From Pedobacter sp. AK013 (lineage in GTDB: Bacteria > Bacteroidota > Bacteroidia > Sphingobacteriales > Sphingobacteriaceae): a stretch of DNA of 58,441 nt. The notes below the pieces were generated by a model. That model searched no databases. It was not told the DNA's origin and saw nothing but the letters and a program-made list of their open reading frames with translations. Shown here piece after piece: positions 53,101-58,441 of the stretch (position 1 is its first letter; every line of letters begins with the position of its first letter). Location of the stretch: contig NZ_JACHCQ010000005.1 in the NCBI RefSeq assembly GCF_014205835.1, forward strand, positions 150,818-209,258, written 5' to 3'. The translations under genes were made by a program, and so were the position numbers.

Positions 53101-56100
53101 ATACCGGCACATTGGCGAATACAGCAACAGCTACACCTTCAGAGGCGGGAGCTGCGGCGTCATCAGCTACTGCAAATACAGTGGTTAGCAGATTACCAGT
53201 ACTCGAGATTATTAAAACCGGACCAGCTACTGTAAACGCAGGTGCTGCGATAGAATATATTATTACTGTACGAAATACCAGTACCAGCGATGCCCTGGCA
53301 TCGGTAATTACAGATGCTGTACCGTCAGGAATCCAAAATGTAAGTTGGACGACAAGTGTTACCGGAGCTGCAACTGTATCTTCTGGCAGTACGGGAACAG
53401 GTAATTCGGTTTCATTAACGGCTAATATTCCTGCCGGATCAGGCAATACGGTAAGTATTTCTATAAAAGGTGTTATCCCTTCAGGTGCAACAGGAAGTTT
53501 AACCAATGCGGCGGTAGCTACACCTGTTGAAGCAGGAACCAGTGTCGCAACGTCGGCAACGGTAACAACCACAATCCAAACCAGTACCGACCTCTATGTA
53601 ACCAACACGGTTGCTAATGCTTTCTTAAAAGTTGGCCAAAGTGCAGTATTTACCATAACTGCAGGTAACAATGGTCCAAGTGATGCAACAGGAGTAAGCG
53701 TTGCAGATTTATTACCGGCAGGATATCAGTTTGTATCTGCTTCGGCAACACAAGGAACCTATAATCAATCTACAGGTGTATGGACTGTTGGTAATTTAAA
53801 CAGTGGCGCAAATAGTGTGCTAACCATTACTGCAACAATAAAATTAGGAACCGATTATAACACAACCGCCACTATTTCTGGGGCGCAAAATGACCCTGTT
53901 ACTAGTAACAACAAAGCATCTGCCGGAATAACCGCTGTAAATAGCGATCCGGTTTTAGTTGCCGATACTAAATCAACCAACGAGGATGTAACATTAACCG
54001 TTAGTGCTGCAAATGGCGTATTGAGCAATGATAGTGATATCGACAATAATACCTTAACCATAACTAAATACAGCATTGCTGGAGTCGATTATGCGCCGGG
54101 TTCTTCAAACCTGATTACGGGGGTTGGTACCATTACGCTTAATGCAGATGGAAGTTATGTGTTTGTACCTGTAGCCAATTATAATGGTATAGTTCCAGCT
54201 ATTACCTATACGGTAAGTGATGGAAATGGGGGGGCGGCAAACAGTACTTTAACCATCACTGTGAATCCAATAAATGATGCACCTTCATTTGTGAAAGGCG
54301 CTGATCAGCTCGTAAATGCAAACGCTGGTGCGCAAACAGTAAGCAGCTGGGCTACAGCTATTTCGGCTGGTCCGGCTGATGAAGTTGCAAGCCAAACGGT
54401 AAATTTTGTGGTGAGTAATAACAGCAACACGTCGTTTACAGTACAACCTGCTATTGATGCCTCAGGAAAGCTAACTTACACACCTTCAGGAAACTTTGCA
54501 GGCAAGGTGACTGTAACTGTAGTATTAAATGACAATGGAGGTACAGCAAATGGAGGCGTAGACCAAAGTGCAGCACAAACTTTTATCATTTCTATTAAGC
54601 CTGTAGGTTTAACAGATAACGTAAATACTTTGGTTAATACCCCTGTAACTACCGATGTTAAAGCCAATGATGGGGCAACCGCTAGTAATACAACTGTATT
54701 AGCAGGAAATGGCGCTCACGGTACAACCACTGTTGATGCAACCGGAAAAGTTACCTATACACCAAATGCAGGTTATACCGGAACAGATAGTTATACCTAT
54801 ACCTTAACAACAGCTGATGGAGTAGTAAGTGATCCGATTACGGTTAATGTGAATATCTATCCAACGGTGGTATTATCAGGACCGACATCAGTTAACGAAA
54901 ATGCAGGTGTAGTTAATTATACCGTTACCCTTACTGGAACAGCCGGAACAACCCTGGCATCGCCAGTAACTGTGATCACGGGAATAACGCCAAATACCGC
55001 AAATGCTGCTGATTACAACTTTAACAGTTCAACTATTACCTTCCCGGCAGGATCGGTTGTTGGAACAGCAAGTGGTACCATCACTTTCCCTGTGACCATA
55101 GTTGATGATAATATTCTGGAGAATACAGAAGATTATACGGTTTCTATCGGATCGATTACTGGCCCGGCATCTTTAGGTAATGCCAGTGTAAGCACATCTA
55201 TTATTGATAACGATAATGCTTCTGTTGCCATCAATGATATTTCAGTTGCAGAAGATATAACCGGTGGTTTAGCTACTTTCACGGTAACCTTAACAGGAGC
55301 GGTGCAAAACAGCTTCACCGTTAATTTTGCTACTGCCAATGGTACAGCTGTTCAACCTGGTGATTATACTGCAACCAGTGGAACCATTACCTTCCCGGCA
55401 GGGTCGGTAAGTGGTGCTACGCAAACTTTTACCGTTCCGATAATAGACGATAATATTGCTGAAACAACCGAAACCTTTACGGCCACACTTTCAGGAATAA
55501 CAGGGCTGGTGACCATTTCTACGGCAACAGGAACAGCCACTATCACTGATAACGATGTTGCTACTGTTAGTATTTCTGCAAGGCCAGCCAGTTATGATGA
55601 AGCCGCTGGTAATGCAACATTTACTGTTACATTAAGTACAGCGGTGCAAAATGCATTTACAGTTGATTATACTACCGTAGATGGTACAGCAAAAGCTGGA
55701 TCGGACTATACGGCTAAAAATGGAACATTAACTTTCCCTGCAGGTTCTGCAGCAGGTTCAACTTTAACCTTTACAGTTCCGATTATTAACGATAATGTAG
55801 TAGAGCCAACTGAAACCTTTTCTGCAACCTTAAGTAATGTAACAGGCAATTTGGTAACCATCGCTACCGGAACAGCCACAGCAACCATTACCGATAACGA
55901 TACTTCGGTAGCCAGCATCACCGCCGGTATACCGGGTAATGAAAACGGTCCTGTTAACGGAAGCTTTACAGTAACCTTAAGCAACCCTTCATCAACTGAT
56001 ACGCAGCTTACCTATACTTTGGGCGGAACGGCAACAGAGGGCAGTGATTATAGTACTATTGTGACCAAGACCATTACCATCCCTGCAGGTCAGACCACCG

Positions 56101-58441
56101 GAACGATCACCATTCCTGTATTGACCGACAATATTGTTGAAGGCACTGAAACGGTTGTGGCAACACTGGTTTCTTCTAACAATCCGTTGGTAAGCGTAAA
56201 CAATACCCCTGCAACGATCAACATTACGGATAATACCACTGCCACGGTAACCGTTGCGGCCACTAAAGATGGTGCAGAACCGGGCACAGCTGGTGAGTTC
56301 ACCTTTAGCTTAAGCAATGTATCTACAAGCGATACGCAGATTACCTATTCGGTAAGCGGAACAGCTACCAGCGGATCGGATTATACATCGATCGGTACTA
56401 CGGTTACGATCCCTGCCGGGCAGACCACCGTAAGGGTATCCGTACCTGTACTGGATGATAATATTGCTGAAGGCACGGAAACGGTGATTTTAACGATGGC
56501 TGCTGCAACCAGCAATCCATCAATTACGGCAAGTACAGTACCGGCTACGGTCAACATTACCGATAACGATACTTCGGTAGCCAGCATTACCGCCGGTACA
56601 CCGGGCAGTGAGAACGGTCCTGTTAACGGAACCTTTACGGTAACGTTGAGCAACCCTTCATCACAGCCTACCACCATTACCTATACTTTGGGCGGAACGG
56701 CCACCGAGGGCAGCGATTACTCGGCCATTGTGACCAAGACCATTACCATCCCTGCAGGTCAGACCACCGGAACGATCACCATCCCGGTATTAACTGATAA
56801 TATTGTTGAAGGTACCGAAACGGTTATTGCTACTTTAACCAATTCTGGTAATCCGTTGGTAAGCGTAAGTAATACCCCTGCAACGATCAACATTACGGAT
56901 AATACCACCGCAACGGTAACCGTTGCTGCCACTAAAGATGGTGCAGAACCAGGTACAGCTGGTGAGTTCACCTTTACCTTAAGCAATGTATCTACTACCG
57001 ATACCCAGATTACCTATAGTGTTGGAGGTACCGCTACCAGCGGATCGGATTATACATCGATCGGTACAACGGTAACTATCCCTGCAGGGCAGACTTCTGT
57101 AAGGGTAAGTGTACCAGTACTGGATGATAACATTGCTGAAGGCACAGAAACGGTGATCTTAACGATGGCTGCTGCAACCAGCAATCCATCAATTACGGCA
57201 AGTACAGTACCTGCAACGGTTAATATTACTGATAACGATACTTCGGTAGCCAGCATCACCGCCGGTACACCGGGCAGTGAGAATGGTCCTGTTAACGGAA
57301 CCTTTACGGTGACGTTGAGCAATCCATCCTCACAGCCTACCACCATTACCTATACTTTGGGCGGAACGGCAACAGAAGGAAGCGATTATAGTACTATTGT
57401 GACCAGGACCATTACCATCCCGGCGGGTCAGACCACCGGAACGATTACCATCCCGGTATTGACGGACAATATTGTTGAAGGTACCGAAACGGTTGTGGCT
57501 ACCCTTGTTTCTTCTAACAGTCCATTGGTAACCATTACAACAGTACCTGCCGATAAAACTGCAACGATCAACATCCTTGACAATACCACTGCCACGGTAA
57601 CCGTTGCGGCCACTAAAGATGGTGCAGAACCGGGCACAGCTGGCGAGTTCACCTTTACCTTAAGTAATGTATCTACTACTGATACGCAGATTACCTATTC
57701 GGTAAGCGGAACAGCTACCAGCGGATCGGATTATACCTCGATCGGTACCACGGTGACCATCCCTGCCGGACAGACTTCTGTAAGGGTAAGTGTACCTGTA
57801 CTGGATGATAATATTGCTGAAGGCACAGAAACGGTGATCCTGACGATGACTGCTGCAACCAGCAATCCATCGATTACGACAAGTACGGTACCGGCTACGG
57901 TCAACATTACCGATAACGATACTTCGGTAGCCAGCATTGCCGCCGGTACACCGGGCAGTGAGAACGGTCCTGTTAACGGAACCTTTACGGTAACGTTGAG
58001 CAACCCTTCATCACAGCCTACCACCATTACCTATACTTTGGGCGGAACGGCAACAGAGGGCAGTGATTATAGTACTATTGCGACCAAAACCATTACCATC
58101 CCTGCAGGTCAGACTACCGGAACGATCACTATTCCGGTATTGACGGACAATATTGTTGAAGGTACCGAAACGGTTATTGCAACTTTAACTGGTTCTGGCA
58201 ATCCATTGGTAAGCGTAAGTAATACCCCTGCAAGCATCAACATCCTTGACAATACCACCGCAACGGTAACCGTTGCGGCCACTAAAGATGGTGCAGAACC
58301 GGGCACAGCTGGTGAGTTCACCTTTACCTTAAGCAATGCATCTACGACAGATACCCAGATTACCTATAGTGTTGGAGGTACCGCTACCAGCGGATCGGAT
58401 TATACATCGATCGGTACAACGGTAACCATCCCTGCCGGGCA
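41127..58441 (+). CDS. Giant secreted multidomain adhesin, partial (C-terminus outside window)
   Basis: One frame of over 5,760 codons without a stop, starting at ATG 41127 or more likely 41142. A long signal peptide (basic, 30 residues, then [19 protein letters not shown]) is cleaved before QTY. Numbered from 41142: residues about 55-470 resemble an IgGFc-binding-like head; about 470-560 a PKD/Ig-like part; one DUF11 at about 561; about 670-1310 Ig-like domains with paired cysteines; 23 tandem DUF11 repeats at about 1314-4265; cadherin/VCBS-like at about 4268-4575; Calx-beta from about 4576 to the edge. Calx-beta acidic loops (DNDTS, DDNI) suggest calcium binding. Thr/Asn/Ser/Gly dominate; Cys is rare after the Ig part. 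Export is probably by the type IX system, whose C-terminal signal would be beyond the window (inference). Confidence 0.9.
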   Translation, partial: MLSQPMNKNLHSPSRYLRIFFGKKNNLRKQSIYCFGRLVLFSLLLFLANFGTALAQTYRTHYIAPAPWQYWSNANEIIISTNTTGTSVKVKKSDGTLITTLTPTPGTPVVYRFTGSPTSLARNPLNTVVNDRGIIFEGNNPIAVNVRNVASDAIGGAGDANIKGNAALFSFGDAAIGTSFRVGYYRDLDLGGPAANSTSRPVYSIMAIENNTTVKINGVATTTLNAGQSYLFQATLGSLVESSGPAVMNSGVNVDAPGGCGDGVYNPVPPVSSLSNEYVVVRGAGNDIAEQTTVVASEANTTVTVSNFNVNGTLASTTTHNLIAAGSFVTFANGVSPNQYSGSRIVSNKNIVAYSGTANNCEVDMATLAPTSACGGGLRAQTYKFKGYTGNDLPYFGYIITKSATDKVYITTTGSATANYTNTDIETIPGVSARKQLGSSGNYLITFSDTNVSSPEFITLNSASRITIAIIQTGGGFSMSNFISPFPEKALKPLFSQVDCASATLTADPLGKAPFQWYLGGNPIAGATNNTYTAVQSGTYTMTSTLDCGVSAQSLPISVAICNIDRSIVKTVDNANPAVGSTVKFTLTASNLGVGDAIGVSVTDQLLSGYTYLSNTSSSGTLYNSSTGLWSIGTLGPNATATLVISARVNATGNYNNTATITGTQSDANTANDVSSVTTVPITTISLTSAPSTDAQVKCLNPSSAITPITYSIGGSATGAVVSVLPAGITGTYNGTNKTFTISGTPTAATNGPLEYTVTTTGGSPNVSAKGTIQILGVVATPVFSASNVNLRCQGAGTNTYVATATNATTITYSLSPSTAGVINSTTGEVTWSSLFSGTATVTASATNGCNTTTADYTVTVTSTGTISGTSTVCSGSNGTLTLNNGPGTVVRWEFSLDNNTWTPINNQTTSLTYTNISQTTSYRAIVSGGACLNAISAPFTVNVTPKPVVADQNYNFCGSGSFVFAPVDQASGTTYTWPAPVLTGGTITGQSASTGSPNSVTQNNLTNTGTTTATLVYTVTPTYSGCSGNTFKITVVITPTITATAANPAPICASGTFSVTPTSNVSGTQYTWTAALISGTNTTGFSNQNVPASAPISQTLTNNSATGATVRYTVTPTLNGCSGNTFTFDVFVQSATTAGSIGTNQTICTGTVPAQLTSVSAGTGSGNITYRWESSANGSTWTTISGQTGPSYQPPALTTTTSYRRITISTVTTPASTCESAPTTPVTITVNALPTTANAGADQTQYNSGTFTLQGNAPTSGTGVWTVINGSATITTPTDRNTTVTIAKNTSATLRWTITSSPCASSADDVVITYTESTDLQITKTVNKTNPTVGENVTFTITATNNGPSNATGVQVNDLLKSGYTFVSATPGTYNATTGVWTIGALNSTSSQTLSIVATVNANATAANYGNDANITGTETDPTPANNSTSITNIVPVPSIDLSLTKTASPKPAVAGNALTYTITLTNNGPSTLKSTDVVKITDNLPAGFTANTFTASTGTFTSANGNWTGLTLATGQSATLTIAGTLAATATGTISNTASVTAPTGTVDPNLTNNSQTDNTSINRQVDLVLAKTASPKPVVAGGALTYTITLTNNGSSALLSTDVVNVVDNLPAGFTATTFTAATGTYNQTNGNWTGLTLSNGQSTTLTITGTVAANASGTLNNSATVTAPSGTTDTNTGNNTATDATTINRSIDFAIAKTSTPNPVIAGEALTYTITLTNNGTSQLLNTDIVKVVDVLPAGFTATGYNTSSGAYTSTNGNWTGLTLSNGQSATLTIAGTVAAAATGSLSNTVTLTPPTGITDPNTTNNTATNNTTINAKPVLAITKTGSSGLTAGSAVTYTLRIVNNGSSNAVNADITDAVPAAIQGVTWTSTAEGTAAVTTGASGSGNTINLKVNIPAGSANAINVTIQGTVNPGATGSITNTATVTPAEPQGTGSTSSVNSNITSTSGVTISKTAVSSATAGNTLTYQIQLANNGPSNATGVQLADVVPASLTNVTYTSQVLGAAVVTAGATGTGNNINLTGNIPAGAANKIIINVTGTIKPDFEGTITNTATATPQESGSTPVNAQAITAVSRNPVFAITKNGPSTAIAGNNIVYSITVKNTGPSNSLNTVITDVIPASITNTSWTSAVTGGAATISAGATGTGNNLSLTGSFQTNSTVQITVSGKIASNASGNITNTATVTPAESGVSPITSSPVNTSLTTQSGLTVLKSAPSALISGANISYTIEIGNNGPSDAINATLNDAISAQVLNPIWTSTAQGAAVINAGATGSGNNLQTGVTIPAGAANKVIVTVTGKVNPAFNGTLSNTATVTATETGSPSPSSTTNTTVNRTPTVAITKNGPTALTAGENITYTLDVFNTSTADAQNLSIGDVVSNQVSNVTWTATASGTAQVLTGASGTGNTVAITGNLPAGNANHITVTITGKVSAALNGSLANTATATPSESGTTPATSTINTNVSKIPVLAIQKSGPASINAGEQISYNITVTNQGTANANASVITDAIPASIFNPSWTTAVSGTAVVTAGASGSTNALSVTGDIPAGAANKIVITVTGTVDAGTAATSIANSATVTPAESGATAKTSNTVTTSVGKLPSISLTKTGPATAKAGETVTYIIEAVNNGPSNASNLSITDAIPTQLTGVTWTAVAAGTSTVSTASGTGNVSLTSNLKVGTANKVTITATGTISAAQSNVTITNQAVATPTEAGIAPVNSNAVNTAISNKSGLSIVKTGPSSINAGENVAYTLTIKNSGPSNALAAVIADNIPSGITNVSWSATSAGAATITSGASGTGNNLSVTANIPSGTSNIININITGKLSAGFTGTSINNTATVTPSEAGNPPVSSNTLTSTVTKQADLRITKAGPATAIAGEQITYTLTVTNAGPSDVTAAQIVDNFSADLLNPTWTVATQGTATASVANGTGNINITGNLKASDTDQIIITVTGTINPSFLGTLSNTATATPPAGTTDPSLATSTINTSVTKKANVRIIKSGPANVGAGETIQYTLRVYNSGPSAAVNTVIKDNIPTEIISNITWTVATSGAASASVSSGTDRNINFVATIPPTLTDYIEVTIRGKVDPAIFNGSSLINTATATVANDTTDPDLSDNTSTKITTVDNDPVFRVSKSGPANANIGDPIFYTIVVNNTGPGNITNALIVDNVPSDIQVTKWTATTTTGATITGTNSGTANSISTSGNINSGPGTITINVEGVILQTARSSFTNTVNVTSGNVKESSVTTTINKSTDIAISKTGPQTVSAGENVSYSIKIVNNGPVNVAGLTVTDLVPATLTNVSWAATTSGTATITGNTNGTGNSISILGNIDAGSANYITVVVNGKIPSNSTATSLSNVASVTLPDGITDFNTANNTATANTTILNTPSLVVQKSAPGTAASGTQINYTLTVSNNGPSDATAVNIADVIPADITNVSWTAVANGTTSITSGASGSGNTVAVVGNIPFASGNSITINVVGTINPAFAGNILNTASAKIGTGGTPVNSPTVTTVVSKQTNLSVIKSGPASLSAGLPISYTIEVTNAGPSNASSTVITDAIPAAIQNVTWSTTATNGATVSAGATGTGNALSVTGNILAGGNSKILITINGVVASNATANIVNSATATPAEPGNPPVVSTPVTTVLQKTPGLALSKSAPGTASSGQQITYTLKLTNTGPSDAVNTTIADVVPADISNVQWTATASNGAVVNGTASGTTNNVSALVNVPVNGVINIVITGTINPTYVGTLVNNASATPSEPGVTAKTASATTTVSAMVSPVITKSGPTTALAGEEINYQIRVRNNGPSTALNAVITDAVSNNLTNVQWTATAQGNAIINSGNSGNTSSISVNANIPAGTNDVVIINIKGTIASSFSGTISNSATITPSEAGSTPVTSAAVVTTVSRKPILKISKVGPATLTAGNNINYLINVSNEGTGNAVNLSVTDVVPAAITNVAITVSSTGNATIANSSITGNTVSVTGDINAGNGNGFTISVSGKVPANYTGTLANTATATPSEAGAAASSATANTVVSRLPVLEIIKTGPATVNAGAAIEYIITVRNTSTSDALASVITDAVPSGIQNVSWTTSVTGAATVSSGSTGTGNSVSLTANIPAGSGNTVSISIKGVIPSGATGSLTNAAVATPVEAGTSVATSATVTTTIQTSTDLYVTNTVANAFLKVGQSAVFTITAGNNGPSDATGVSVADLLPAGYQFVSASATQGTYNQSTGVWTVGNLNSGANSVLTITATIKLGTDYNTTATISGAQNDPVTSNNKASAGITAVNSDPVLVADTKSTNEDVTLTVSAANGVLSNDSDIDNNTLTITKYSIAGVDYAPGSSNLITGVGTITLNADGSYVFVPVANYNGIVPAITYTVSDGNGGAANSTLTITVNPINDAPSFVKGADQLVNANAGAQTVSSWATAISAGPADEVASQTVNFVVSNNSNTSFTVQPAIDASGKLTYTPSGNFAGKVTVTVVLNDNGGTANGGVDQSAAQTFIISIKPVGLTDNVNTLVNTPVTTDVKANDGATASNTTVLAGNGAHGTTTVDATGKVTYTPNAGYTGTDSYTYTLTTADGVVSDPITVNVNIYPTVVLSGPTSVNENAGVVNYTVTLTGTAGTTLASPVTVITGITPNTANAADYNFNSSTITFPAGSVVGTASGTITFPVTIVDDNILENTEDYTVSIGSITGPASLGNASVSTSIIDNDNASVAINDISVAEDITGGLATFTVTLTGAVQNSFTVNFATANGTAVQPGDYTATSGTITFPAGSVSGATQTFTVPIIDDNIAETTETFTATLSGITGLVTISTATGTATITDNDVATVSISARPASYDEAAGNATFTVTLSTAVQNAFTVDYTTVDGTAKAGSDYTAKNGTLTFPAGSAAGSTLTFTVPIINDNVVEPTETFSATLSNVTGNLVTIATGTATATITDNDTSVASITAGIPGNENGPVNGSFTVTLSNPSSTDTQLTYTLGGTATEGSDYSTIVTKTITIPAGQTTGTITIPVLTDNIVEGTETVVATLVSSNNPLVSVNNTPATINITDNTTATVTVAATKDGAEPGTAGEFTFSLSNVSTSDTQITYSVSGTATSGSDYTSIGTTVTIPAGQTTVRVSVPVLDDNIAEGTETVILTMAAATSNPSITASTVPATVNITDNDTSVASITAGTPGSENGPVNGTFTVTLSNPSSQPTTITYTLGGTATEGSDYSAIVTKTITIPAGQTTGTITIPVLTDNIVEGTETVIATLTNSGNPLVSVSNTPATINITDNTTATVTVAATKDGAEPGTAGEFTFTLSNVSTTDTQITYSVGGTATSGSDYTSIGTTVTIPAGQTSVRVSVPVLDDNIAEGTETVILTMAAATSNPSITASTVPATVNITDNDTSVASITAGTPGSENGPVNGTFTVTLSNPSSQPTTITYTLGGTATEGSDYSTIVTRTITIPAGQTTGTITIPVLTDNIVEGTETVVATLVSSNSPLVTITTVPADKTATINILDNTTATVTVAATKDGAEPGTAGEFTFTLSNVSTTDTQITYSVSGTATSGSDYTSIGTTVTIPAGQTSVRVSVPVLDDNIAEGTETVILTMTAATSNPSITTSTVPATVNITDNDTSVASIAAGTPGSENGPVNGTFTVTLSNPSSQPTTITYTLGGTATEGSDYSTIATKTITIPAGQTTGTITIPVLTDNIVEGTETVIATLTGSGNPLVSVSNTPASINILDNTTATVTVAATKDGAEPGTAGEFTFTLSNASTTDTQITYSVGGTATSGSDYTSIGTTVTIPAG
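45081..53941 (+). repeat. Twenty-three tandem DUF11 domains in the adhesin
   Basis: Domains start at about 45081, 45449, 45828, 46209, 46590, 46983, 47367, 47751, 48138, 48525, 48918, 49308, 49701, 50085, 50487, 50865, 51264, 51651, 52038, 52425, 52809, 53196 and 53586 (spacing about 370-400 bp). Each shows a K(T/S)GP-like start, a strand with GE.(I/V).Y.(I/L), N.GPS, a DxxP segment and NTATVTP. A further lone copy is at about 42822. Units are diverged from each other, unlike the terminal Calx-beta units. Confidence 0.85.
53943..54866 (+). repeat. Cadherin-like / VCBS-like domains of the adhesin
   Basis: Residues about 4268-4575. The first unit has the tandem-95 pattern [20 protein letters not shown]...[16 protein letters not shown]..., ending TVNPINDAP. 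Two further Ig/cadherin-like units follow, with [14 protein letters not shown] and [20 protein letters not shown]. This separates the DUF11 stalk from the Calx-beta part. Confidence 0.7.
54867..58441 (+). repeat. Calx-beta domain array
   Basis: About ten Calx-beta-like units of 105-120 residues, each with a strand like TFPAGS or IPAGQTT, an acidic DDN(I/V)xExTE motif and a closing ITDND. The first four (to about 55901) are diverged; from 55902 on they form near-identical pairs. Confidence 0.8.
55902..58441 (+). repeat. Near-identical 669-bp tandem Calx-beta pairs
   Basis: Units start at 55902, 56571, 57240 and 57921 (spacings 669, 669 and 681; the third has a 12-bp insertion giving four extra residues before TINIL). 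Each codes two Calx-beta domains. Long stretches are identical in DNA between units, so recent duplication or gene conversion is likely. The fourth is cut by the window end after 521 bp. Confidence 0.9.

Noticed and set aside
42571..58336. Many long minus-strand open frames opposite the adhesin
   Set aside because: They are Val/Pro/Ala-rich mirror translations of the Thr/Asn/Gly-rich repeat code, repeat with the domain period and have no own start signals.

Overview
The window is a low-GC, AT-rich chromosomal segment of a Bacteroidota bacterium, most likely Pedobacter or a near relative in the Sphingobacteriaceae. The evidence is the Bacteroidetes promoter pattern (TTG, about 20 bp, TAnnTTTG), the near absence of Shine-Dalgarno sequences, Bacteroidetes-type families (DUF4296, TIGR02757, DUF4260, a 380-residue Lgt, FadL/OmpP1-type porin, giant DUF11/Calx-beta adhesin) and short inverted repeats resembling the REP-like elements of this group. 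No tRNA, rRNA, IS element or CRISPR array was recognised.

Region 1 (1 to about 4.6 kb) is accessory and prophage-like. A leftward operon starts with a cysteine-rich LuxR-type regulator and runs through tiny tightly packed genes to a protein ending in a 27-bp/9-residue tandem repeat that leaves the window. A divergent S24-type repressor, a small membrane protein and a second HTH protein lie on the right. The repressor and regulator share an intergenic region rich in ATACTGAAT-like candidate operators.

Region 2 (4.7 to 12.1 kb) is housekeeping: ubiX, a secreted protein, a mini-lipoprotein, mtaB, lgt, an inositol monophosphatase, a NifU-like Fe-S carrier and purB.

Region 3 (12.2 to 15.4 kb) is the most interesting part. 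Four tandem paralogous Thr/Lys/Asp-rich mini-lipoproteins, each with its own terminator, lie divergent from an ECF sigma factor and a membrane protein. That protein fuses an N-terminal anti-sigma-like segment, one transmembrane helix and a periplasmic trypsin/DegP-type protease. All four lipoprotein genes and the sigma gene carry the same promoter-like element, GGGTTAC-N15(16)-GTATTAA. This predicts a self-contained, autoregulated envelope-response regulon whose anti-sigma factor is itself a protease.

Region 4 (15.5 to 40.6 kb) is a mixed core: 1-Cys peroxiredoxin, cold-shock protein with a long leader, a methyltransferase, the yggS/SSAT-like GNAT/aspartate kinase operon, DUF4296 lipoprotein/mutS2, a PQQ-type sugar dehydrogenase, scoA/DUF4260/scoB, LysM protein/udk, dps, ubiD, Gly/Tyr-rich lipoprotein/FadL-like porin, proS, cystathionine gamma-synthase, TIGR02757, a Crp-type regulator and an orphan LuxR-type response regulator. 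ubiX and ubiD are 25 kb apart, but each has a promoter so close to its ATG that leaderless transcripts are predicted.

Region 5 (41.1 kb to the end) is one reading frame of more than 5,760 codons without a stop: a secreted giant adhesin. Its order is a long signal peptide, an IgGFc-binding-like head, Ig-like domains, 24 DUF11 repeats, cadherin-like domains and Calx-beta domains. The last Calx-beta pairs are near-identical 669-bp units. The C-terminus is outside the window.
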